64,000 nt of DNA from Ensifer adhaerens (lineage in GTDB: Bacteria; Pseudomonadota; Alphaproteobacteria; Rhizobiales; Rhizobiaceae): NCBI RefSeq assembly GCF_020035535.1, contig NZ_CP083349.1:3789501-3853500 (forward strand), written 5' to 3'. The notes below the pieces were generated by a model that saw only the letters and a program-made list of their open reading frames with translations, was not told the DNA's origin and made no database searches. The stretch's first letter is position 1. Every line of letters begins with the position of its first letter. Of this stretch, positions 10,361 through 18,526 are shown piece after piece. Position numbers and translations under genes: made by a program.

Positions 10361-10954
10361 TTAGCCCTTGAACTGGCCCTCGAAAGCGAACTCGCTGACC
10401 GGCTTGCGCTGGCTCGGGATTTCCCGCGCACGCAGATCGTCCGGTAGCGTCGAGGGATCGGCAAGCCGACCGATCGCAACGGCGGCTTCGACGCGGTGGT
10501 GCTCGGGAACGTTCAGGGCGTGCATGGCCTTGTCGCGGTCGATACCCGCCATGCCGTGGGCGTGCCAACCGGAAAGCGAAACCTGCAAGGCAAGGCTGTA
10601 CCAGGCCGAGCCTGTGTCGAAGGCATGCGTATAGGCATGCCGCATCTCGCCGTTCTGCGCCTGGTTATGCGTCCTTGAAATGACGATCAGAAGTGCTGCC
10701 GCGTTCTTTGCCCAGCGCTGATTGCCCTCATCAAGAATGTCGAGCAGCACCGGGAAGTGTTCCGTCCCGCGGCGGGCATAGACGAAGCGCCATGGCTGCC
10801 GATTGCTCGCGGAGGGCGCCCAGCGAGCCGCTTCGAAGAAGGAAAGGAGTACGCTTTCGTCGATCTCCTCGTTGGTGAAGGCGCGAGGCGACCAGCGCTC
10901 CAGGAACATGGCATCGATAGGATAATCGGCTTTTCTGTTGTCGGTCGCCGTCAT
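10361..10954 (-). CDS. Nitroreductase family protein
   Basis: A 197-residue FMN-dependent nitroreductase-fold protein. The N-terminal RWSPRAFTNEEI and EAARWAPSASNRQPWRF motifs bind FMN, followed by YSLALQVSLSGWHAHGMAGI and AAVAIGRLAD. Members reduce nitro groups, quinones or other substrates with NAD(P)H; the true substrate is unknown. I chose the second ATG (10954), because an AGAGG ribosome site lies 7 bases before it. It converges on gyrB and diverges from the gabD-type gene. Confidence 0.85.
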   Translation of the reverse strand: MTATDNRKADYPIDAMFLERWSPRAFTNEEIDESVLLSFFEAARWAPSASNRQPWRFVYARRGTEHFPVLLDILDEGNQRWAKNAAALLIVISRTHNQAQNGEMRHAYTHAFDTGSAWYSLALQVSLSGWHAHGMAGIDRDKAMHALNVPEHHRVEAAVAIGRLADPSTLPDDLRAREIPSQRKPVSEFAFEGQFKG

Positions 10955-11147
10955 GGACATGCCTCTTCTCTGTGATCTCTAACTCTTCGGCCGCGCGGCG
11001 CCTGATCCGGCCCTGCGCCTATGGCTCGATTCGTTTCGGACGCTACATGAGGTCGCGTGTGGATGAAACGGGGTTGGACGCACGCAGACGTGAGCGCGCT
11101 GGCATCCGGTGAGCGCCAGGAAAGTGCAGAAACGGTCGCGTGGGTCA

Positions 11148-11177
11148 TTGCCGTTTCCAAGAAAAAAGTTGTATAAG
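11148..11177 (+). promoter_or_regulatory. Possible sigma70-type promoter for the gabD-type gene
   Basis: TTGCCG and TATAAG are separated by 18 bases, and the -10 box ends 28 bases before the gabD-type start. The match is moderate and there is no supporting data. Confidence 0.4.
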
Positions 11178-11205
11178 TTCTGTAGATTTCGAGAGAGGAC
11201 GGATC

Positions 11206-12660
11206 ATGTCGTTTAAAGACCCATCATTGTTTCGCCAGGCAGCGCTCGTGGGCGGCGAGTGGATCGAGGCGGACTCGGCAAACGCGATCGAGGTGAACAA
11301 CCCGGCGACGGGTGAGATCATTGGCCGGGTGCCGCGGCTCGGCGCCAAGGAGACCAAGGCTGCGATCGAAGCGGCGCGTCTGGCCCAGAAAACCTGGGCG
11401 GCGCGCACGGCCAAGGATCGCGCCGGGGTCCTGCGCAAGTGGTTCGATCTGATGATCGAGAACAAGGAAGACCTCGGCCGCATCCTGACGCTGGAGCAGG
11501 GCAAGCCGCTGGCGGAAGCCACCGGCGAGATCGTCTATGGTGCAAGCTTCGTCGAATGGTTCGCCGAAGAGGGTCGCCGCATCTATGGCGACCTGATTCC
11601 CGGCCATCAGCCCGACAAGCGTATCCTGGTCATGAAGCAGCCGATCGGGGTCGTCGCGGCGATCACGCCGTGGAACTTCCCCAATGCGATGATTACCCGC
11701 AAGGCCGGCCCGGCATTTGCGGCCGGCTGCGCCATGGTGCTGAAGCCGGCGGCCCAGACGCCGTTCTCGGCGATCGCGATCGCCATTCTTGCCGAACGCG
11801 CCGGCCTGCCGAAGGGCCTGTTCAGCGTCATCACCGGTTCCGCCCGTGAGATCGGCGCCGAAATGACCTCGAACCCTGTCGTCCGCAAGCTGACCTTCAC
11901 CGGCTCGACCGAAGTCGGTGCCGAGCTCTATCGCCAGAGTGCCGGCACCATCAAGAAGCTCGGCCTCGAGCTTGGCGGCAATGCGCCGTTCATCGTCTTC
12001 GACGATGCCGATCTCGATGCGGCGGTCGAAGGCGCGCTGATCGCCAAGTTCCGCAACAACGGCCAGACCTGCGTCTGCGCCAACCGCATCTATGTGCAGG
12101 ACAATGTCTATGACGCCTTCTCCGACAAGCTCGCCAAGGCGGTCGCCAAGCTGAGGATCGGCAACGGTCTCGATGAAGGCGTCATCCTCGGCCCGCTGAT
12201 CGACAAGGCGGCACTGGAAAAGGTGGAAGAACACATTGCTGACGCCACCGCCAAGGGCGCCCGAGTGATCCAGGGCGGCAAGCGCCACACGCTCGGCGGT
12301 ACTTTCTACGAGGCGACGGTTCTGGCCGATGTCACCCAGGCGATGGCGGTTGCGCGCGAGGAAACCTTCGGGCCGGTCGCTCCGCTCTTCCGCTTCACCG
12401 ACGAGGCGGATGTGGTCGAGCAGGCAAACGACACCGAATTCGGCCTTGCCTCCTATTTCTACGCCAAGGATCTCGCCCGTGTCTTCCGCGTCGCCGAAGC
12501 GCTGGAATACGGCATGGTCGGCGTCAATACCGGGTTGATCTCCACGGCGGAAGCGCCGTTCGGCGGCGTCAAGCTTTCGGGCCTTGGCCGCGAGGGCTCG
12601 CGCTACGGCATCGAGGAGTTCACCGAGATCAAGTACGTCTGCCTCGGCGGCGTTGCGTAA
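11206..12660 (+). CDS. gabD: NAD(P)-dependent succinate-semialdehyde dehydrogenase (aldehyde dehydrogenase family)
   Basis: A 484-residue ALDH of the GabD type. The N terminus VGGEWIEADS, cofactor region ITPWNFPNAMITRK, GSTEVGAELYRQ, the catalytic glutamate in LELGGNAPFIVFDD and the catalytic cysteine in NNGQTCVCANRIYV are all present. It most likely oxidises succinate semialdehyde to succinate in GABA degradation. Its position ahead of the sugar-acid cluster leaves open a role on another aldehyde. The ATG at 11206 with GAGAGAGGA upstream is preferred over an upstream in-frame ATG. A strong terminator follows. Confidence 0.85.
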   Translation: MSFKDPSLFRQAALVGGEWIEADSANAIEVNNPATGEIIGRVPRLGAKETKAAIEAARLAQKTWAARTAKDRAGVLRKWFDLMIENKEDLGRILTLEQGKPLAEATGEIVYGASFVEWFAEEGRRIYGDLIPGHQPDKRILVMKQPIGVVAAITPWNFPNAMITRKAGPAFAAGCAMVLKPAAQTPFSAIAIAILAERAGLPKGLFSVITGSAREIGAEMTSNPVVRKLTFTGSTEVGAELYRQSAGTIKKLGLELGGNAPFIVFDDADLDAAVEGALIAKFRNNGQTCVCANRIYVQDNVYDAFSDKLAKAVAKLRIGNGLDEGVILGPLIDKAALEKVEEHIADATAKGARVIQGGKRHTLGGTFYEATVLADVTQAMAVAREETFGPVAPLFRFTDEADVVEQANDTEFGLASYFYAKDLARVFRVAEALEYGMVGVNTGLISTAEAPFGGVKLSGLGREGSRYGIEEFTEIKYVCLGGVA

Positions 12661-12678
12661 GATACGGTACCCAATCTG

Positions 12679-12712
12679 AAAAACCGGCCGGAAAGTTCTG
12701 GCCGGTTTTTTT
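12679..12712 (+). terminator. Intrinsic terminator after the gabD-type gene
   Basis: A CCGGCC/GGCCGG stem with flanking A and T runs (seven T) and a 10-base loop separates this gene from the downstream aldolase. Confidence 0.9.
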
Positions 12713-12787
12713 CTTTGCCGATAGAAATCTCGTGATTGCGGGATTGAGGCATCACTCGTCCCGCCGCATTGCAGGAGGAGACGACCC

Positions 12788-13594
12788 ATGCCGGCACCGA
12801 GGAACCCCTTTAAAGCAGCTCTGCGCGAAAACCGCTTCCAGCTGGGGCTGTGGGTGGCGCTTGCCAGCCCCTATGCCGCCGAAGTGGTTTCCGGCAGCGG
12901 CTATGACTGGCTGCTGATCGACGGCGAGCACGCGCCGAACGATATTCCGCTGCTGTCGGCGCAGTTTCGCGCCGTCTCCGCATCGAAGAGCCATCCGATG
13001 GTTCGTCTGCCGGTTGGCGATACCGTGCTGATCAAGCAGATCCTCGATACCGGCGCGCAAACCCTGCTGATCCCGATGGTCGAGAGCTTGGAGCAAGCAC
13101 AGCAGCTGGTGCGTGCCACCCGGTATCCGCCGCATGGCGTTCGTGGCGTCGGGGCTGCCCTCGGGCGTGCCTCGCAATTCGGCCGCATCGGCGACTATCT
13201 CCAGACCGCCGGCGACGAAATCTGCCTGATCCTGCAGATCGAGAGCAGGGCGGGCCTTGCCGCCATTGATGAAATTGCCGCGCTCGATGGTGTTGACGGC
13301 CTCTTCATCGGCCCCTCCGATCTGGCAGCCGACATGGGCTATCTTGGCAAGCCGGGTCATCCGGAGGTGCGTGCGGCGATCGCCGATGCGTTCGAACGCA
13401 TCAAGAAGGCCGGAAAGGCGCGAGGCATCATGACGCTCGATCTCGAGCAGGCGCGAGACTATCGCGAGATGGGCGCTGATTTCATGGCGATCGGCACGGA
13501 TGTCACCTCGCTCGTGCGCGCGACGACCATACTGCGCCAGGAGTTTCTCGGCGAGCCGACGTCGGCTCCGAAGAAGCAGGAATCCGGCTACTGA
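12788..13594 (+). CDS. HpcH/HpaI family class II aldolase
   Basis: A 268-residue pyruvate-type aldolase of the HpcH/HpaI family. It shows GLWVALASPYAAEVVSGSGYDWLLIDGEH near residue 20, with the family's first metal/pyruvate motif, IPMVESLEQA, the metal glutamate in LILQIESRAGL and FIGPSDLAADMGYLG. Relatives split 4-hydroxy-2-oxo-heptanedioate or 2-keto-3-deoxy sugar acids to pyruvate and an aldehyde. Lying next to UxaB/UxaA-type genes, it could cleave 2-keto-3-deoxygluconate to pyruvate and glyceraldehyde; this is inference. A GGAGGAGA ribosome site precedes it, and its 3' end overlaps the convergent UxaB-like gene by 7 bases. Confidence 0.8.
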   Translation: MPAPRNPFKAALRENRFQLGLWVALASPYAAEVVSGSGYDWLLIDGEHAPNDIPLLSAQFRAVSASKSHPMVRLPVGDTVLIKQILDTGAQTLLIPMVESLEQAQQLVRATRYPPHGVRGVGAALGRASQFGRIGDYLQTAGDEICLILQIESRAGLAAIDEIAALDGVDGLFIGPSDLAADMGYLGKPGHPEVRAAIADAFERIKKAGKARGIMTLDLEQARDYREMGADFMAIGTDVTSLVRATTILRQEFLGEPTSAPKKQESGY

Positions 13595-14676
13595 TCGCAG
13601 ATTGCTGCGAGCTCGGGCATGGCTACGCTCGGGCTCCAGCGCCGGAAGTCGGCGATCCGGCGCTCGATCTTTTCTCGGTGATGGTTGGCGATATCGCCTA
13701 AACGGTGGTCGAGGAACGGGTTTCTGAAGCGTTCCAGCGTCGCGGCAACATAGTCTTCCGCTTCGCTCTCCAGGCGCTTTGCCGCGAAAGCCACGATCAC
13801 TTCGGATCGATAGATGCGGTCCAGCCGCGCGGCGATGCCGGCGTCGGCCAACATTTCCCGAACGGTCTCGTTCGCGTCACGGCCTTCCCTGAGCCAGAGA
13901 TCAGCCAAGACCGTATGGCCGAGATTGAGGATGTGAAGTTTCAGCTTCTCGTAGGGCGTCAGGTCGTCCACGAGCTTCACGCACGGATGGATGCAAGGGA
14001 GCCGTAGCCCGGGCTGGTTCTCGATCGCCCAGAGCGCATAGGGCTCAGCAATCGCACCGGCAGGCTCCAGCGGCTCGGAGACGATGCGGTCGACCAGCGT
14101 GTTGGCCCAGACGACGTCCTTGCCCAGCCAGTCGATAAAGGCGCTGTTTCCGATCCGCTCCGCCGCGAGACGCAGCATCAATGCCTTCAGCACGTCACCA
14201 TTGCGTGACACGAGTTCGCAGGGAAGCATCGTCAGGGGACGCCCGCCCGCGTCGAAGCGCGCCTTCAAGAGCAAAAGCAGCTTGCCCGGAAAGGAACGGG
14301 GAACTTCCGTTGTCAGATCGTCCTCGCCGATCTGGTAGCCCGTGTCGCCGGTATTCGAGATCAGGATTTCGGCATCCTCGGCGACAATCGCCCGGACCTC
14401 GCTCCAGTTTTCGGCGGTCGAAAGCGCCCGCGACACACTGGTCACCTGCTGCGTCTCATCGATCTGCGCTCCAGCTCGGATGCCGCGGATGATGACGGGA
14501 AAGCCTTCGGGACGGGCAAGCGCTGCAAGACGGCCGGAGCGTTCGCTGGACCCGGTCGTCTGCACGATCGTGATCGGTCCTACGGCCTCTCCCGTCTTCA
14601 ACGCCTCGCTGACAAAGAGGTCGGCATGCGCCTGAAGAAAGCGGCTTGTTCCGAATTGTACGATCGGCGTCGTCAT
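13588..14676 (-). CDS. Mannitol dehydrogenase family protein, likely tagaturonate reductase (UxaB-like)
   Basis: A 362-residue long-chain secondary alcohol dehydrogenase. The N terminus has the pattern QFGTSRFLQAHADLFV typical of the UxaB-like branch, and SNTGDTGY follows. The catalytic signature K-x4-N-x2-H is seen in KLHILNLGH, matching the Lys/Asn/His set of mannitol 2-dehydrogenase. In E. coli UxaB reduces D-tagaturonate to D-altronate. The adjacent UxaA-like dehydratase would use that product. I chose the ATG at 14676, discarding a 55-codon upstream extension. It is cotranscribed with the upstream GntR regulator. Confidence 0.75.
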   Translation of the reverse strand: MTTPIVQFGTSRFLQAHADLFVSEALKTGEAVGPITIVQTTGSSERSGRLAALARPEGFPVIIRGIRAGAQIDETQQVTSVSRALSTAENWSEVRAIVAEDAEILISNTGDTGYQIGEDDLTTEVPRSFPGKLLLLLKARFDAGGRPLTMLPCELVSRNGDVLKALMLRLAAERIGNSAFIDWLGKDVVWANTLVDRIVSEPLEPAGAIAEPYALWAIENQPGLRLPCIHPCVKLVDDLTPYEKLKLHILNLGHTVLADLWLREGRDANETVREMLADAGIAARLDRIYRSEVIVAFAAKRLESEAEDYVAATLERFRNPFLDHRLGDIANHHREKIERRIADFRRWSPSVAMPELAAICDQ

Positions 14677-14695
14677 GTCCTGCCCCGATAGCTGG

Positions 14696-15574
14696 CTATG
14701 GAATGGATTGGAGAAGAGTTTCGCGCGCCGACTGGAGATGCCGGCGGCAGGCGTGTTCGGCCTTTGCGGGATCGTGCGAGCGCAACGCTTCGATATAGGC
14801 GAGGTGTTCTTCCAATGCGCGGGCGTTGCGCTGGCGGGCATTCGTCTTGTTCCACTGGTAGTGATAGTGGAAGACGATTGCGATGATGTCGTAGAAATCG
14901 ACGATGAACCGGTTGCTCGATGCCTTGTGCACCAATAGGTGGAACTGCTCGTCGAGTTCGGAGAACTCCCGGTAGCGGTTGTCGATGTCGGCGAGGATAT
15001 CGCGGTGCAGGGTCTCGATTTCCCTAAGCTCTGCCCAGGCCGGATGGTCGTCAGGCAAGGAGACGAAGCGTGCGGCAGAGCGCAGCTCGAACATCTCTCG
15101 CACTTCCGTCAGTTCCAGCGCGAACTCTCGGGTAAAGCCTTTCAGGATCCAGTGGCTGTTCGGCCGCTTCTCGATCAGGCCGAAGCGGCTGAAGCGGATC
15201 AGGAATTCGCGCACGCTGGTCGTGCCGGTCCCAATGTCCCGCGCCAGTTCCAACTCGTTGATCTGCATGCCGGGCTCTGCACCGCCGGCGAGAATCCGGC
15301 GCATGAAACTGCGCTCGATGATTTCGGCGAGTGAATCGGTCTCTTCCGTGGGGAAGTAGTCGTCGGGGCGGGGCTGCCGCAGCACGTTCTTTTTTCGTTT
15401 GTCCCAGGCGATCAGCTGCAGTTCCTCGAAGCGGCTGAGGATCGCGCGCACCGTCGTGCGGCTGACGCCGAGAACCTGCCCGAGTTCCGGCTCGGAGGGC
15501 AGGGAGGATGTGTCCGCCAGGAGCTTCAGGCAGCGGTTATAGGCATCCTTGAAGACGGTGTTCTGTTTTGCCAT
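14696..15574 (-). CDS. GntR family regulator (FCD type) with two winged-helix domains
   Basis: A 292-residue regulator. Residues about 23-66 form one GntR-like winged helix (LPSEPELGQVLGVSRTTVRA), and residues about 84-147 form a second (INELELARDIGTGTTSVREF). An FCD ligand-binding domain follows, with histidines in EQFHLLVHK and RRHLQSAR that would bind metal. One winged helix is usual, so this is a tandem version. It sits 19 bases upstream of the UxaB-like gene and is divergent from the UxaA-like gene, so it is the likely local regulator, perhaps sensing a sugar acid. Confidence 0.8.
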   Translation of the reverse strand: MAKQNTVFKDAYNRCLKLLADTSSLPSEPELGQVLGVSRTTVRAILSRFEELQLIAWDKRKKNVLRQPRPDDYFPTEETDSLAEIIERSFMRRILAGGAEPGMQINELELARDIGTGTTSVREFLIRFSRFGLIEKRPNSHWILKGFTREFALELTEVREMFELRSAARFVSLPDDHPAWAELREIETLHRDILADIDNRYREFSELDEQFHLLVHKASSNRFIVDFYDIIAIVFHYHYQWNKTNARQRNARALEEHLAYIEALRSHDPAKAEHACRRHLQSARETLLQSIP

Positions 15575-15732
15575 GGCAAGATCCGGCCGGTTCGAAATTG
15601 TCTGCGTCTGTCAGCGACGCTCCTCTATCGCGACGATCCGGTTTTGTCTCCGTCTGTCGTCATCATCCCTGCTTCTCCCGCACTTCGATCGTTGGCCCGG
15701 CGTGGTGGCCGACGTTTTCGCTATAATACCCA

Positions 15733-15767
15733 TTGACGGCAATCTGTCTATTGTAGATAAAAGACAG
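15733..15767 (+). promoter_or_regulatory. Candidate promoter and overlapping operator for the UxaA-like gene
   Basis: TTGACG and GATAAA lie 17 bases apart. An inverted repeat CTGTCT/AGACAG (15744-15767) brackets the -10 box, and the small palindrome TCTATTGTAGA lies inside it. The string GATAAAAG recurs in the upstream region of the ABC binding-protein gene. A GntR operator is the simplest reading. Confidence 0.5.
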
Positions 15768-15793
15768 AACAAAAATCAGTTAGGGAGAGATCG

Positions 15794-17299
15794 GTGTCTG
15801 CGCCGTCCACCATCCTGCTCGCACCTGAGGACAATGTTGTCGTGGCGACGCTGGCGATTGCCGCTGGCGATGCCCTGCCGAACAATGTTCTTGCCGCAGC
15901 GAAGGTCGATGCCGGTCATAAGATCGCGATCCGTCCGATCCGCGCCGGAGAGCCGGTCGTCAAATACGCCCAGGCCATCGGCCGGGCGACCGCCGATATT
16001 GCGCCGGGCGACCACGTGCACTCCCATAACCTCGCCTTCGACAAGGACCGCTTGGCGATCAGCCCGCAGGGAGCGCCGGAAGTGGCAAGCGATGCCGACA
16101 GGGCGCGCACCTTCATGGGCTATCGAAGAGGTGATGGCCGGGCGGCGACGCGAAACTACATCGGTGTCGTCGCCAGCGTGAACTGTTCCACCACGGTCTG
16201 TCGTGCCATCGCCGAGGAGGCGAACCGGCGCATTCTGCCGAGATATGAGGGTATCGACGGTTTCGTGCCGATCGTGCACGATCAGGGCTGTGGCATGTCG
16301 TCAACCGGCGACGGCATGGCCAACCTGCACCGCACGCTCGCCGGCTATGCCCGCCACGTCAATTTCGGCGGCGTGCTCATGGTCGGCCTCGGCTGCGAGG
16401 TCAACCAGCTGACCCTATATGGCCAGAGCGGCGCTGGCGCCGAAAAACGGCATTTCAATATCCAGGAAGCCGGCGGCTCCCGCCGTTCGGTGGAAAAAGC
16501 CCTCGGAATTCTTGAGGAAATCGCAGCCGAAGTCGGCAAGGAGCGCCGTATTGCAATCCCCGTGAGCGAGATCATCGTCGGCCTTCAATGCGGCGGGTCG
16601 GATGGGCTTTCGGGCATCACCGCCAATCCGGCGCTCGGCGCGGCCGTCGATATCCTTGCGGCAGCCGGAGGCACCGCAATCCTCTCGGAGACCTCGGAAA
16701 TCTACGGTGCCGAGCATCTGCTGCGCAGCCGGGCGGTCAATGAGGCGGTGGCGGTGAAACTCGATGGCCTGATTTCCTGGTGGGAGAATTATGTAGCGAT
16801 GCATGGCGCTTCGCTCGACAACAATCCTTCGCCAGGCAACAAACGGGGAGGTCTGACCACTATCCTCGAAAAATCGCTCGGCGCTGTCGCCAAGGGCGGC
16901 CGCTCGCCGCTGAACGCGGTCTATCGTTACGCCGAGCGCGTCACCGAGCACGGCCTCGTCTTCATGGATACCCCTGGCTACGATCCGGTATCGGCCACCG
17001 GACAGGTGGCTGGCGGTGCCAATGTCATCGCCTTTACCACCGGTCGCGGCAGCTGCTTCGGCTGTCGTCCCGCGCCGTCGATCAAGCTCACCAGCAACAC
17101 GGCGCTCTACCGGGCGATGGAAGAGGACATGGATATCGATTGCGGTGTGATCGCTTCGGGGGAGGCGAGTATTGCCGGTCTCGGCCGGGAGATCTTCGAC
17201 CTGATCGTCGAGACCGCCTCTGGCCGCAAGACCAAGAGCGAGCTTTTCGGCTACGGCGACAATGAGTTCGTGCCCTGGCATCTGGGGGCAACGCTCTAA
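15794..17299 (+). CDS. UxaA family dehydratase, likely D-altronate dehydratase
   Basis: A 501-residue protein of the UxaA/GarD family, close to the length of E. coli UxaA (495). It has an N-terminal SAF domain with GDHVHSHNLAF at about residue 74, then the large dehydratase domain. That domain includes VGLGCEVNQ, GLQCGGSDGLSGITANP and NNPSPGNKRGGLTT, all near-identical to UxaA motifs. The reaction would be D-altronate to 2-keto-3-deoxygluconate. The segment GRGSCFGCRP carries two cysteines where UxaA, as I recall it, has none, so another aldonate is possible. Translation starts at GTG, with AGGGAGAGA upstream. Confidence 0.8.
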   Translation: MSAPSTILLAPEDNVVVATLAIAAGDALPNNVLAAAKVDAGHKIAIRPIRAGEPVVKYAQAIGRATADIAPGDHVHSHNLAFDKDRLAISPQGAPEVASDADRARTFMGYRRGDGRAATRNYIGVVASVNCSTTVCRAIAEEANRRILPRYEGIDGFVPIVHDQGCGMSSTGDGMANLHRTLAGYARHVNFGGVLMVGLGCEVNQLTLYGQSGAGAEKRHFNIQEAGGSRRSVEKALGILEEIAAEVGKERRIAIPVSEIIVGLQCGGSDGLSGITANPALGAAVDILAAAGGTAILSETSEIYGAEHLLRSRAVNEAVAVKLDGLISWWENYVAMHGASLDNNPSPGNKRGGLTTILEKSLGAVAKGGRSPLNAVYRYAERVTEHGLVFMDTPGYDPVSATGQVAGGANVIAFTTGRGSCFGCRPAPSIKLTSNTALYRAMEEDMDIDCGVIASGEASIAGLGREIFDLIVETASGRKTKSELFGYGDNEFVPWHLGATL

Positions 17300-17338
17300 A
17301 TACGTAACGACTGGCATCCTTGGAGGAGGAGACGGGGA

Positions 17339-18358
17339 ATGCAGACGAGACGGATCGGTCGAACCGAACTATCGGTCACCGAATTTAGCTTTGGTGCCGC
17401 CGGCCTCGGTGGGCTCTATCGCGAGTGTACCCGTGACGCGGCAATCGCGACATTGGATGCTGCCTGGGGTGCGGGCCTGCGCTATTTCGACGTGGCGCCC
17501 TATTACGGGCTCGGACTTGCCGAGCGCCGGGTCGGCGATTTCCTCAGCGACAAGCCGCGCGAACAATTCGTCCTTTCCACCAAGGTCGGACGTCTCCTGC
17601 ATCCGGTGCCGGAAGACAAGGTGCCGGATTACTCCTACGTCAAGCCGCTCAATTTCGACGTCGAGTACGACTACAGCTACGACGGCATCATGCGCTCCGT
17701 CGAGTTCAGCTACACCCGTCTCGGACTCAATCGCATCGACATCCTCTATGTGCACGATATCGGCATCTACACCCATGGTGCCGCCCGCAACGCCGTTTAC
17801 ATGAGGCAATTGCTGGAGGGCGGCCTGAAGGCGTTGGAGGAGCTGAAATCCTCGGGAACGATCGCCGCCTATGGTCTCGGCGTCAACGAGGTGCCCGTCT
17901 GTCTTGAGGTCATGCGCCAGGCCGATATCGACTGCATCCTGCTGGCCGGCCGTTACACCTTGCTCGACCGCTCGGCCGTCGCCGAACTGCTGCCGCTCTG
18001 CGAGAAGAAACAGACTTCGCTCATTGTCGGCGGGGTCTTCAATTCGGGCATCCTGGCGACGGGTCCGGTCGAGGGGGCACATTTCGATTACATGCCTGCA
18101 ACGGAAGATATCCGGCAAAAGGTTGGCGCCATGGAGACGGTCGCCCGCGGTATGAGCGTGCCGCTTGCTGCGCCCGCCATGCAGTTTCCGCTCGGTCATC
18201 CCGTGGTCGCCTCGGTGCTGCTCGGCACCGCCAAGCCGGAGAGCCTGAGGCGCAACATGGTGCTCGCCGGACGCAGGTTTTCCGCGTCCGATTTCGCGGC
18301 TTTTGAACCGTTCACGCTGGTCGCGCCGGAGCTCGGGGACGAGCCGGTACGGGTCTAG
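17339..18358 (+). CDS. Aldo/keto reductase, L-fucose/L-galactose 1-dehydrogenase type
   Basis: A 339-residue TIM-barrel aldo/keto reductase. The catalytic tetrad is visible as Asp51 and Tyr56 in FDVAPYYG, Lys82 in STKVGR and His139 in YVHDIG. The stretch RYFDVAPYYGLGLAERRVG is characteristic of D-threo-aldose 1-dehydrogenase (L-fucose dehydrogenase), which oxidises L-fucose, L-galactose or D-arabinose at C1 to the lactone. It lies 39 bases after the UxaA-like gene, with a strong GGAGGAGG ribosome site, and probably supplies the pathway's first oxidation. The exact sugar is uncertain. Confidence 0.8.
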   Translation: MQTRRIGRTELSVTEFSFGAAGLGGLYRECTRDAAIATLDAAWGAGLRYFDVAPYYGLGLAERRVGDFLSDKPREQFVLSTKVGRLLHPVPEDKVPDYSYVKPLNFDVEYDYSYDGIMRSVEFSYTRLGLNRIDILYVHDIGIYTHGAARNAVYMRQLLEGGLKALEELKSSGTIAAYGLGVNEVPVCLEVMRQADIDCILLAGRYTLLDRSAVAELLPLCEKKQTSLIVGGVFNSGILATGPVEGAHFDYMPATEDIRQKVGAMETVARGMSVPLAAPAMQFPLGHPVVASVLLGTAKPESLRRNMVLAGRRFSASDFAAFEPFTLVAPELGDEPVRV

Positions 18359-18366
18359 CGGGTGGG

Positions 18367-18415
18367 GGCCGCCTCGCGGCCTGAAATGCTGTTCCGGCAG
18401 CTTGCCAAGCCGGAA
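18367..18415 (+). terminator. Two stem-loops after the aldo/keto reductase gene
   Basis: GGCCGC/GCGGCC with a 3-base loop (18367-18381) and TTCCGGC/GCCGGAA with a 10-base loop (18392-18415) lie between the reductase and the binding-protein gene. No T tract follows, so termination is not assured. Confidence 0.4.
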
Positions 18416-18441
18416 TTGTCGTACTAGCATTCACATATGTT

Positions 18442-18455
18442 TTTTATCGATAAAA
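18442..18455. promoter_or_regulatory. Candidate operator before the sugar ABC transporter genes
   Basis: TTTTATCGATAAAA is a perfect 14-base palindrome about 70 bases before the binding-protein start. GATAAAAG and a nearby second TCGATAA resemble the element before the UxaA-like gene, suggesting a shared regulator. Confidence 0.5.
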
Positions 18456-18526
18456 GGTCGATAAGCCAGCACCTGCGATCGATCTCCAAGAAGTGGAACA
18501 CGGTGCACTGAGAGGAGAAACCTGGG

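Noticed and set aside
11224..12789. A 521-codon minus-strand open frame
   Set aside because: It is a shadow of the gabD-type gene, whose ALDH catalytic motifs are unambiguous.
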